A stretch of 64,000 nt of DNA, taken from assembly GCF_022605165.1 (NCBI RefSeq), contig NC_063069.1:1178001-1242000 (forward strand). The letters are read 5' to 3'. This stretch comes from Purpureocillium takamizusanense (lineage: Eukaryota; Ascomycota; Sordariomycetes; Hypocreales; Ophiocordycipitaceae). Made by a program: the position numbers and the translations under genes. The notes beneath the pieces are model-generated. The model was not told the DNA's origin, did not search any database, and saw nothing but the letters and a program-made list of their open reading frames with translations. Below, piece by piece: positions 37,606-47,401 of this stretch (position 1 is the first letter of the stretch; each line of letters starts with the position of its first letter).

Positions 37606-38724
37606 CTTTCCAGGAGGGGTTGCAATTTACGACTGGACGGGCGGCAAAGGTCGTTTGAGGAGGCGAATAGGATAGGATCGTCTTGGATGCTCGCCGCGCC
37701 ATTGGCCTCTGGCAAGCGCCGTGTGTGCGGACGAATGCGCGGAGAAGGTCCTGGTGCTGCTGGGAAATTTCAAATCTTGGGATGTAGGTACCAAGGTTGC
37801 GAGTTGTCTGTCGAGCCATTTTGGCAGCAAGGAGGTCGCTTTCATTGCCAGACTGGCGCCGCATGTACAGGTTGGGAGCAGCCGCTGACGATTGCCTGCT
37901 GGTGCTCCAGGGCTGACCCATGCGTTAGCAGGCTGCCTGCCCGGGTGAGGCGCTCGCCACTGCAGCATCACCACTGGACGGGAGTGTCCCATCACCACCG
38001 CACCACTGGACCGGACAGGCGGGCTGCCCGCTGCGGCGCTACCCCTAGCAGGTACACTGGCTGCTCCCGTGCACTGCCGTGTATATCTCGGCAAAACCCC
38101 GCCACTGCCGCACCTCAGTCTTCAGTGGGCAGCTGCTCCTCCAGCTCTTCCACTCATCCAGCTGAGGTTCCAACCTATGGAATGGATGTGCCCAGACACT
38201 GCAGCCCAACTCCACTGGGCTGGGCGGGAGCGAGCGAGCGAGCGCCTCATCGCACCCGCCATGCCACCACAGGTCGCCTCCACACATGTGCGTAGTCAGT
38301 CAGTGAGGCTTGGATTGAGGCTGAGCGCCGACGACGTCAACCCACCCCCAGCAGCCACGACGCAACACCTTCTACGGACAGACCACGACACTGACCACGA
38401 CTCCCGGGGCGTCCACGCGCGAGCACGCACCCCGAGACGACAACGACGTCACGATTTCGGATCGCTCGCTTTTGATCCGCCTCCACAGCCCGAGCATACG
38501 CGTTCCTGCTGCCGTTCCCGTCTCCGTACCTATTCCTGGATTCTTGGTCCTTGCCTCCCCAGGCCCCGGGTCGTGCCGAGCTCCATCTGGCGGGGAACAT
38601 GTCGTCGAGCCGATAAGAGATCGCACAAATTCTTTTCCTTTTACGTGTCTGCCGCCCACCTTCCCGTCGTTGAGCCGTCTGCCATGCGCCCCGGCAGCGT
38701 CTGCCGCCGTCTCCGTCGCCCGCC
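35594..38724. other. 3.1-kb intergenic stretch without a recognised gene
   Basis: Divergent spacer between the RTA1-like gene and the arrestin gene. It contains a CAG tract (about 35743-35768), a G-rich tract (36029-36058) and a TG dinucleotide tract (37571-37604). The last 400 bp are pyrimidine-rich and resemble an arrestin gene leader. No gene is supported. Confidence 0.45.
37571..37604. repeat. (TG)17 microsatellite
   Basis: Pure TG dinucleotide run of 34 bases in the intergenic region upstream of the arrestin gene. Confidence 0.9.
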
Positions 38725-40407
38725 ATGTCCATCCGCATAGCCCTCGACAACCAACCCGAGTTCTACACCAATCTCGACCATGTCGCCGGCCGCATTGTCG
38801 TTGCCCTCCACCGCGCCGAGCAGGTCGGCAGCATTGTCGTCAAGCTCGAGGGCGAGTCCGTCACCGCCCTCAAGGTCCCCGACCCCTACAACGATGGCAC
38901 CGGCCGTCCACCCGGCCCCATGCCCGGCCCGCCTGGCAGCATCGTCAGCGAAAACCACAAGATCCTCTACAAGGTGCAGCAGGTCTTCCCCGACGAGTAC
39001 CACTCCAGCTCCAGCAACCCCTACGGCGCGTTCCCCCTCCAGCCCGGCGAGCACGAGTTCCCCTTCAAGTTCAAGCTGCCCATCAACAACGCCTGCAGCG
39101 ACCCCATGGCCATGTCCCGCATCGGCGGGCTTGCCGGTGTAGGCGGCTTCGGTTCCGGCGGCGGTCTGTTTGGCATGGGTGGCGTGCGCGTCATGGACGG
39201 GAGCAAGCAATTATATCTGCAGCACGTCACCCGCACCCTGCCGCCGTCCCTCACCGGCTATCCCAACGAGGCCGAGATCCGCTACTACATCAAGGTCACT
39301 GTCCAGCGCCCTGGCTTCCTCAAGGAGAACTGGCGCTTCCAGATAGGATTCAAGTTCCTACCCATTGAGCCGCCGCGCCCGGCTGTCAACGGCCAGGAAG
39401 CCTTTGCCCGGCGGCCGTTTGCGTTTCGAGCCCCCGCGGGGACGCAGCCGGAAAAGAAGCGGAGCACCTTCTTCAACAGGAAGTCGGACAAGGCCGGCGA
39501 GGCGTCGGATACCGGCAGCAACGGCGCGCAGGGAGACGATGCAGGTCAAGCGCCCGCGCCCTCCATTGAAATGTCGGCACGGCTGCCACATCCGCCCGTC
39601 CTCACGTGCAACCAATCGGTACCCCTGCGCCTCATCGCCAAGAAGCTCGTCAACAGTCCCGAGCAGGTGTACCTCGTCTCCTTTCAGATGGACCTCATCG
39701 GCATCACCGAGGTCCGCTCACACAACATCTACGACAGGAAGGTCAACCGCTGGGTCGTCGTCTCTGGTACAGACCTCAGCATCCCGCTCACGTCCTCGCC
39801 ACAGGACCCCGTCGGCCATGAAGTCGTCATCCCGAACGAGCTATGGAAGAACAGACCCCTTCCAAACACCGTCGCACCCTCCTTTGTGGCATGTAACTTG
39901 CATCGGCGATATGAGCTGGAACTCAAGATAGGAATTGCCTGGGGAAAGCCCAAGTCGGGCATGATGCTAAACTCTCAGCCGCAAACCATCTTCCTCCCCC
40001 TACACTTCGCCCAGTTGGAGGTCTACTCTGGCATCACGCCGCCCCCGGAGCTGCTGCAGGCCGCCAAGAACACGAAGCCTGGGCGCGTGCAGCTTCCCCC
40101 ACGCCTCCCACCGCGGACAGGATCTGTCTCGGGACCAAGCGCGCCCGCAGCGTCCCGACCACCGCAATCTCAACAGCCTCAAGCCCAGGCGCCACCGCCC
40201 ATGCCCCCGCACCCGCAACAAGATCCCCTGTACCCGCCGCAACTCGCCCCCGGTCAGGTGGTGCCGCCATATGACGACGCGCCGCCGAGCTACGACGAGG
40301 CGATCGCAGAGAATCTTGCAGGGCCGTTTGACGGGCTGCAATCTCGGCCAGCGTACAGCGGCGTTACGAACGAGAACGCCCCAAGCCAGGTCCCCCAAAA
40401 GAACTAA
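38725..40407 (+). CDS. Alpha-arrestin (arrestin-related trafficking adaptor) with PPxY motif
   Basis: Single exon, 560 residues. Cytosolic adaptor that in fungi recruits the HECT ubiquitin ligase Rsp5/HulA to plasma-membrane transporters for endocytosis. The N-terminal half has an arrestin N fold (MSIRIALDN, AGRIVVALHR, SIVVKLEGES, PFKFKLP) with a Gly-rich loop near residues 135-155 that carries repeated Gly-Phe elements. After a basic/Ser-rich hinge (about 245-290) the arrestin C domain begins (LIAKKLVNSPEQVYLVSFQMDL) and ends near LELKIGIAW. The tail is Pro/Gln-rich and holds a PPSY motif at residues 520-523 within DDAPPSYDEAIAEN, the expected WW-domain ligand, with VPPYDD just upstream. 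The ATG lies in a good context (CGCCATGTC). It is convergent with the P450 gene, 264 bp away. Which transporter it controls is unknown. Confidence 0.88.
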   Translation: MSIRIALDNQPEFYTNLDHVAGRIVVALHRAEQVGSIVVKLEGESVTALKVPDPYNDGTGRPPGPMPGPPGSIVSENHKILYKVQQVFPDEYHSSSSNPYGAFPLQPGEHEFPFKFKLPINNACSDPMAMSRIGGLAGVGGFGSGGGLFGMGGVRVMDGSKQLYLQHVTRTLPPSLTGYPNEAEIRYYIKVTVQRPGFLKENWRFQIGFKFLPIEPPRPAVNGQEAFARRPFAFRAPAGTQPEKKRSTFFNRKSDKAGEASDTGSNGAQGDDAGQAPAPSIEMSARLPHPPVLTCNQSVPLRLIAKKLVNSPEQVYLVSFQMDLIGITEVRSHNIYDRKVNRWVVVSGTDLSIPLTSSPQDPVGHEVVIPNELWKNRPLPNTVAPSFVACNLHRRYELELKIGIAWGKPKSGMMLNSQPQTIFLPLHFAQLEVYSGITPPPELLQAAKNTKPGRVQLPPRLPPRTGSVSGPSAPAASRPPQSQQPQAQAPPPMPPHPQQDPLYPPQLAPGQVVPPYDDAPPSYDEAIAENLAGPFDGLQSRPAYSGVTNENAPSQVPQKN

Positions 40408-40671
40408 GTTTGAAAATGAGTGTGAGGCTCTTGAATGCCCACTGCATGAGATATGACGAGGCGTCAGGGGTTGCAAAAGCTGCGTACAAGACGGCCGCTT
40501 GATCGTTACGGGAGCCTCTTGGAGGGTTCTTATATTCGGGTATAGACGCAAAATTACAACACTCTTAATGGAAACTGGCATGTACTCTGGTCATTTCCCT
40601 CCGGCGCGAGCCCACATACCCCATCTATGCTCGCCGCGGCGCGCTCACCGCGGGCGGCCCCTGATCTGTTT

Positions 40672-43096
40672 CTACGGCACCGACCGTTTCTCGCGATATT
40701 TGAACCGAACCCATAGGGGCGGTTTCTCCCAGAGCGAATGCATCCGGGACTCGCCGTGCCAGTCCAGCTTGGGGTTCACGAGCTCGAAGTCGAACGCGTA
40801 GAGGAGCTTGACGAGCGTCATGCGCATCTCCATCCACGCAAGGCTATGTAAGGCGTCAGCAGGCCGCCCATACCGTGCGCACGGAACACAGGCCCTCAAA
40901 TTGACGGGCGGGATGGTCCTCGGCGCCTACTCGCCCTGACGATGGGGGAGGCAGGCAGGCAGGCAGGTCTTGACAAGGCTTCCCACTCACTTTTGACCGA
41001 TGCAGTTGCGCGTGCCCAGCGAAAAGGGCCGGCAGGCGTCGAGGTCGTCGGTGCATTTGGGGTCGATCCAGCGCTCGGGCTTAAAAGACCACGGGTCGGA
41101 GAAGTTTTCTGGCGAGTAGTTTGCGGCGAGGGGGTTGACGGACACGACGGTCTACAAGAAGGGCACCAAAGAACGTCAGCTCGTGGATCATGCTTCCTTA
41201 TCGGTGCAGCAGCAACAACAGTAACGGCAGAAGCAGGGATGGAGTGTCAACATAGAGACGGGGGGAGAAGGCGGGCAACGCACCCCTCCTGGCAGCCACA
41301 GGCCGTGGACGGTATCGCCCCCAGGCGGGACGAGGCGGTGCAGCGCGACGGGCAGCGGCGGGTACATGCGCAGGGCCTCCATGATGACGGCGCCGAGGTA
41401 CTTGAGGCGGGCGAGGGCGGCCGGGGTGATGTCGAGCCACGCGGGGATGGCGGTGTCAATCTCCTCCATGAGCCGGGCCAGGGCGGGCCGGTTGGCGTGC
41501 AGGAAGAAGAAGACGGCGGCGAGGCCCGTGGCCGACGTCTCGGTGCCGGCGATGACGAGGTCCGAGGCGATGGCCGCGAGCTGCAGCTCCGAGACGGGCA
41601 TCTTGGCCTGCCGCTGCACCTCGATGGCGTGCGAGAGGAAGTCGTTGCGGTCTGGGCCCGCGTCTTTGAGGCGCCTGGGGGCGTGAGAAGGTCAGTACAT
41701 GACATGTACATGGACTGTTTTCAATAAGACTCCTTTTATGTGCTCGACCCCATATGATGGACGACGGGCCGGAGACAAGGGGAGAGAGATGGGAATAGGA
41801 TTCTCGGAAAGGGGGAGGATGGGGTGAGTGAGTGAGTGAGTGATAAGACGCACATGTTGACCAAGTCCCGCGAGTACCTCTCGTGCTTGTCCCGGTCCGC
41901 AAGCATGGCGTTGATGGGCTTGGAGAAGAGCCACAGGCCAATCTTGCCCAGCGTGGGGAACTTCTTGAGCGCGTCCACGACGCTCATCATGCGCAGCGTC
42001 GCCGCCAGGAACATCCCCCACTCGTGCAGCTTCCCCTTGCCGACGCACCCAAACTCGACGCCAAACGCCAGGTGGCCCATGATGTCAAACGTCACCATGT
42101 TGAAGAAGGGGTCGATGTTGACGACGCAGCCCTTGTCGCCGCTTCCACCACCACCGCCTCCGTCGTGGCCGCCATGGCCGTCAGCGTCACCATCACCATC
42201 ACCACCATCACCACCATCACCACCCTTATTACCCTTCTTGCCCTTTGCTGCCGCCTCCGCCGCCGCCGTCGCCATCGTCTCCGCCTGCGTCAGCTGCCGC
42301 TCCAGCTCCGCGACGAGCCCGTCCACGACGCGCCCCACCACGCCCTCGACGTGCCGCATCGTGCGGTCCGAGAAGGCGGTGCTCAGCTGCTTGCGCCAGA
42401 CGGCGTGCTTGTCCGGATCGCGCTCCGTGATGATGGACGGCGCCTCGGACGCGAAGCGCCCGCCGTCGTAGAACTCGGACTTGATGAACCTCTGGTGGGC
42501 CTTGCCGCGCGGGCCGTAGATGTCGCGCCACGCCTGCGCGGTGCTAAACGACACCTCGTTGGGCGCATATCGCACGACGGGGCCTGTTCCTCGCGGAGAA
42601 TGTTGTGTCGTTAGCTACTACACACACACACACACACACTTTCTGCATGCGTGGGCGCGTGGTGCTGCTGGACTGGACTGAGGGGGTGGGGGGACACAAA
42701 CGTACCGTATTTCTCATGCAGCTTGATCATCTCGTAGGGCTGGCGGCCGGACAGGAAGCGTTTCGAATGGGAGAACTTGAAAATTTGTGGCGAGTGAGAA
42801 GAGCGGTTCGAAACATACAAAAGGGGGGGGGGGGGGTTCTCCTTCCATACATTACTCCATTTGGCATGCCACGGGCCCGGCAGCTTGTTCAATGGGCTCT
42901 TCCTCAGGGTGTTCCATCTCAGCACGAAATATAGGAGCGGAATCTAGCGTTGGACGGGACACGCGCGAGTCGCGCGTTCACAGTCATGTAAGCATGATAC
43001 TCAATCCCGAGCGGACAAGGAGAGTAGGGGGAGGCCGTGTCTCTTTGGCGGCGTATCACTCACCACCGACACCACGAGCAGCACGCGCGAGAGCAT
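40672..43096 (-). CDS. Cytochrome P450 monooxygenase (microsomal, fungal)
   Basis: Heme-thiolate monooxygenase anchored in the ER by a short N-terminal hydrophobic segment (MLSRVLLVVSVIPLLYFVL, completed by the first splice). Exons in coding order: 43096-43064, 42943-42851, 42775-42706, 42583-41854, 41674-41284, 41151-40991, 40843-40672, giving 549 residues. Signature motifs: proline hinge KLPGPW, I-helix AGTETSA, K-helix ExxR as EALR in EALRMYPPLP, PERW in the meander, and the heme loop FSLGTRNCIG with the Cys ligand; an intron directly follows IGQ. Exon 4 carries a Gly/Asp/His-rich insert of about 40 residues (encoded at about 42145-42240) between helices. Intron 2 is a multiple of three (75 bp) with a 14-base C tract and no stop in frame, so its retention would add 25 residues. 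No biosynthetic backbone gene is nearby, so the substrate is unknown. Confidence 0.88.
41824..41843. repeat. (GTGA)5 tetranucleotide repeat in a P450 intron
   Basis: Five tandem GTGA units near the donor of the 179-bp intron 4. Confidence 0.85.
42621..42639. repeat. (CA)n microsatellite in a P450 intron
   Basis: About nine CA units in intron 3 (42584-42705). Confidence 0.85.
42823..42836. repeat. 14-base G homopolymer (C on coding strand) in a P450 intron
   Basis: Homopolymer in intron 2 (42776-42850). Because the intron is a multiple of three and lacks an in-frame stop, the tract could decide whether a retained-intron transcript stays in frame. Confidence 0.85.
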
Positions 43097-45224
43097 CGTG
43101 ATGACGGACCCTTCGGGTCAAGCGGCGGTTGCTGGGTGTGTGTGCTCTTGTCCTATTGTTGCTCTCTCTCACTGCTTATCTCGGCAAGCATCTGCCTCCT
43201 CTACGCAGGGAAAACAAGACGGGAAACGTTTTCCTCTCACTTCACCGGGATAACAACAACAGCGGAAGGTAGCTTTGGACGTCCCAAACGGGGCCCCCAT
43301 GTATATGTATGTACATGCGTGTGGCCCCATTGCGACCCAGACGTCCCTGTTTTCGCATGTGTACAGTGGTGTATGCGTGGGCAAGGGATAGAGCGCAGTA
43401 CTACTATTTCCTCGTGTGTAACGGAATCTTTGCGCGCGCAATACCATACCATACTAGTACTAACCACCACGCGTGGTTCTCATTGTCATAGTGCCCCTTA
43501 GACCCGTTTCCGTTATTGTTGTCCGGTTCCGGGACCAACAACAATACCCCCTCCCGAGGCGGCGTCACCCACACACACACATACAACATGGCCCCTGGGC
43601 GCAGCGGGCAAGTCGAGTCAGCGGTGGTGAAGCTGCCCACTTCCGTCACATGTCCGTGCCATTGCCATTTTTCGTTCTTCGTTGGGCTAGGCGGGAATGC
43701 GTTTCGTCTGCTTTTTAGGGTTTTAAAACAGTGGCGGTGGAGGAGGGGGGGACCCGGGAGACGAGAAAAGCCACTTCTTCTGCCGCGGTCCTTGGCAGCA
43801 GAACCAACAAGACACTTTTCTTGTTTCTTTTCAATACACGCATAACTATACTTTTCTTAACCCTTTTCAACTCTTAGTGACGCACAGTCCCCGTCGTGGA
43901 TGGGCAGTCCGGCTATTTAGCAACGGCGGCGCGGCGCGGCGCGGCAACCCGTCATGGAGACGACCGGCATCCCTCTTTTCATGAGCTATCTAACTTGGGT
44001 ACTAAGCTACCAAGTGCGTACGTAGTACCGCACATGCGCTGTACATGCAAGCAGGGGGAGGGCGTCTCATCTTAAACCCATGATCGGGCGACGTACGTAT
44101 GCGGAGCCGTATCGCCGGCCGTTGGACGAGACAAGGGGCCGCCGGGCCGTGTCCTTGTGCGACGACGAAGACGCCCTTTCCTGCCCTCCCCTGCCTCCCC
44201 TCCTCGCCTCGCCGCGATGGACCGACGGGGCATGCAGTACGGTACGGTACATGCGGATGCCAGTGTGTGTGTGCCCATGCAAGACCGACGGATGTCACTT
44301 GTCTGTCTGGCTGGCCAAACCCCCCGACGTACATGTGCTACCTGTCCCCGCATGTTCCTAATACGCTTCCCAGCACTCTCTCCAGTCAAAGGGACTGCAC
44401 GTCGTCGCGTTACACGGCGCGCCCTCACCAATCATCATCATCACCACGCGTGCTGTCCCTCACCGCTGGGGAAGCAGCAGCAGCAGCAGGAGACCGCAAG
44501 AGAACATGGATCGGCCGCTCGCCGCGTTCGGCAACTGTGTTGTTGTCGTTGTTACGTACATGTAAATAGGTACGTATTCCAGACGCCCTGCAGCGACCAC
44601 CCGGCATCGTGGCTGCCACGGCGTCGCGCCTCGGGGGTCAGGGGTCAGTCATGGCTGCAAGTTTATCAACGAGCAGCAAGGGGGTCCAGGTCCGTCAAAC
44701 CCTACCGCTGCTGCGATGGGACGCAGCTCATCTCATCAGCCAGGGTAAATCAATTTATTTTCGCCTGCCTACAAGAAAGGCCTCACTCCCGGTTTCGTTT
44801 TCGGCCTCTTTGCGCATACGTACCGCATGGTATGTACATATATGCAAGTCAAGGTTGTTGTCGCTCACCTAGGGCACCGAATTACTACGAAAGCACACGC
44901 ACCTGCCCGCTCGTGTAAGTCAGACCGAGAGATGGGAATGTTTCTTGGGGGCCACGCGCGGGCGCAGCCTCGGTGTGACGTCAGCGCGCGCACCCTCGTC
45001 TCTAGTTTCAACCTCGTCCCATTCGCACGCGCGCGCCCGCATCTCTTCCAATCCAAGATTCACTTTCTTGGCTCCCCCCGCGCCGGCCTTCCCGCTCCCG
45101 CGCTGTCGACTTCCGACTTCCCGACATCACTAAACGCCCGCTCGCATCTCACAATACGGCAAACCGCCTACGACACGCCACCACGACCGCCAGCCCCCTC
45201 CCCCTCCTAGGTTTCGCTGGAGCA
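43097..45224. other. 2.1-kb intergenic stretch without a recognised gene
   Basis: Divergent spacer between the P450 and lipase genes. No gene is supported; short CA and GTAC-rich elements occur, and the 150 bp before 45225 are C-rich. Confidence 0.45.
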
Positions 45225-46565
45225 ATGATCACAAGATGGCCGCCCCGTCATAGCACCATCGCCGCCGGCGCCGCCCTCGGGCTCGCTGCTGCTGCTGCCC
45301 GACCTCACCATCTCTCTATACCGCGCTCACCACCATCGCCATCGCCATCGCCATCGCCATCGCCATCGCCATCCCGCCGCCCCCTATCGACCAACCTCCC
45401 ACCTCGGCGCGACGGCCTCAACGCTGCTGCCCCACCCGACCCTCGCATGCCCGACCTCGGCCGCCAAATCGCCGACGACTACGCCTCCATCCGCGACACC
45501 TACGGTACGCAATTTCCGCCTCATCTTTCTCTCGCATCTCCTCCTCTGTTATGCGCGCTCGCATCTCCATAACTCGCTGACGCGCCTTCGCTCTCCGCAG
45601 CTACGCCGCGGCACCCCATCGTCCTCGCCCACGGCCTGCTGGGCTTCTCTGAGCTCTCCGTGTCCGCCCTCCTGCCGCCCCTCCAGTACTGGCACGGCAT
45701 CCGCCAGGCCCTCACCGCGCAGGGCTGCCCCCTCGTCGTCGCCGCCAGCGTCCCGCCCTCGGGCTCCATCGAGGAGCGAGCCGCCAAGCTCGCCGCCGAG
45801 ATCTCCTCGGCACTGTCCTCCCACTCCTGCTCCGCCTCCGCCCCCGCCTCGTCCTCGACGTCAACGACGACGACGACAGTGGGGCAGCAGTCCGTCACCA
45901 CCAGCGATGACACCCGCACGCCCGTCAACATCATCGCCCACAGCATGGGCGGCCTCGACGCCCGGCACCTCATCTCCAACATCCTCCCACCCTCATCACC
46001 ATCCTCGTCCTCGTCCTCGTCCTCCTCGTCGCCGCCACAGCACAACTTCCGCGTCGCCTCCCTCGTCACCATCTCCACCCCCCACCGCGGCAGCCCCTTC
46101 GCCGACTACGTCCTGAGCGACGCCCGCCGCCGCTCCCCGCTCCACCTCCCGCGCTTCTACTCCCTCCTCCGCGCCGCCGGCCTCGGCACCAGCGCCTTCG
46201 CCCAGCTCGGCACCCGCTACCTCGCCGACCACTTCAACCCCGCCAACCCCGACGACCCTGCCGTGCGCTACTTCTCGTACGGGGCGGCCCTGCACGCCGC
46301 CCAGCTGCCGCTGCTGAGCCCCTTTCGCCTCTCCCACGGCGTCATCAGGGAGGCTGAGGGCGCCAACGACGGGCTCGTCAGCGTTGAGAGCAGTCGCTGG
46401 GGCGAGTACAAGGGCACCCTGCTGGGCGTGAGCCATCTCGACCTTATCAATTGGCCCAACAAGGTGCGGTGGACCGTGCGCGAATGGATGGGCATCAAGA
46501 GGAACTTTAATGCCGTGGCCTTTTACCTCGACATTGCTGATATGCTGGCCAAGGAAGGCTTCTGA
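45225..46565 (+). CDS. TGL2: Tgl2-like triacylglycerol lipase / alpha-beta hydrolase
   Basis: Serine lipase of the alpha/beta hydrolase fold, most like yeast Tgl2, a mitochondrial triacylglycerol lipase. Exons 45225-45504 and 45601-46565 give 414 residues; the splice joins DTYA to TPRHPIVLAHGLLGF, the first core strand and oxyanion-hole loop. Nucleophile elbow AHSMGG (in NIIAHSMGGLDARH) holds the catalytic Ser; STPHRGSPFADYV follows; EGANDGLVS contains the likely acidic residue and GVSHLDLINW the catalytic His. The N-terminus (MITRWPPRHSTIAAG) is Arg-containing, lacks acidic residues and suggests a mitochondrial presequence. A Ser-Pro repeat encoded by a CATCGC tract follows at residues about 36-50. 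Poly-Ser inserts also occur at about 205-215 and 250-265 of the gene product by rough count. The start is the first ATG before the conserved region. Confidence 0.85.
45333..45373. repeat. (CATCGC)n hexanucleotide repeat coding for Ser-Pro
   Basis: About six tandem hexanucleotides in exon 1 of the lipase encode an alternating Ser-Pro run between the putative targeting signal and the hydrolase core. Confidence 0.85.
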
Positions 46566-47129
46566 GGCGAAGAGGCTTAGCCAGCATAAAGCCCACAGGA
46601 TGCAAAACGTGATATAGAGATAGATAATGAGGTACGTCACCTACGTCACCAGGCGTCAGGAAAAAAGTAATGGGCGGCGGCTTCTTCTAGCAAAGAGGTA
46701 TCAGTTGTAGTATTAGAATTGTAGAAATACAGCAGCCTGGCAACGGGCGAGCAAGCGCGCGCACAAGCAAGCCGTTCCCAACTCCCGTCGGCTGCGCAGT
46801 TCCATCCAGATGCAATATATACACAACGCAACGAGCGGGCTCCATCAAATACATCGCGTCAAATGATGGCAGATGATGCTGACATGCTGGTCGAATCGAT
46901 CCTGGGCGCACCGGGAATGGCCGTGATGGGTCGCTGGAAAGGGTCGCGCGTCTTGTGGTGTGGTCGCTGCATGTCGTGTCGCTCCGCTATGCCGCCAGCC
47001 ATGACAGCGCAACTCGGGGCCGGCATCACCGCATCGCTCCATTCCGTCGGGTCCTTGCCTCCTGGCCAGCACTGAGATCTTCCTCTGCGCTTCCCATCCC
47101 AGCACGCTACCCCTCGCGCGCGCCACCGC
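46566..47129. other. Convergent spacer
   Basis: 564 bp between the 3' ends of the lipase and the small membrane protein gene; no feature seen. Confidence 0.5.
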
Positions 47130-47401
47130 TTAGAAGGTGGGCTTGCGCTCCTTGCGCCTCTGCAGGGCCTTGTGGATAAAGATGAAGGCGACACCGGCGG
47201 CAACTGCGCAAAAATCACGTCAGCGACGCACTCCAGGCGCAACCCATGAAGTGGGCAGCCAGCGAGCATAGTCAACGTACCAACGAAGACGATGCAGAAC
47301 ACGACCATGACACCGACGTTCCGGGCGGCCCAGTTCTTCTCGCGCTTGGCGAGCTGGTTCATAGCCTCGCGGGCCAGAAGGGGGGCGGTGATGGCAGCCA
47401 T
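47130..47401 (-). CDS. 64-residue single-pass membrane protein
   Basis: Two exons in coding order, 47401-47281 and 47203-47130, with a 77-bp intron (GTACGT donor, TTTGCGCAG acceptor). The splice gives 64 residues: a short amphipathic N-terminus with REAMNQLAKREKNW, one hydrophobic segment (VGVMVVFCIVFVVAAGVAFIFI) that spans the splice, and a strongly basic tail (ALQRRKERKPTF). By the positive-inside rule the tail is cytosolic or matrix-facing. I do not recognise the family; the clean splice and tail-anchored-like design argue for a real gene. Small single-pass subunits of membrane complexes look like this, but that is only inference. Divergently placed from a gene-free region. Confidence 0.7.

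Noticed and set aside
38725..43096. Secondary-metabolite cluster around the P450
   Set aside because: No polyketide synthase, NRPS, terpene synthase or cluster transcription factor is present; neighbours are an arrestin and a lipase.
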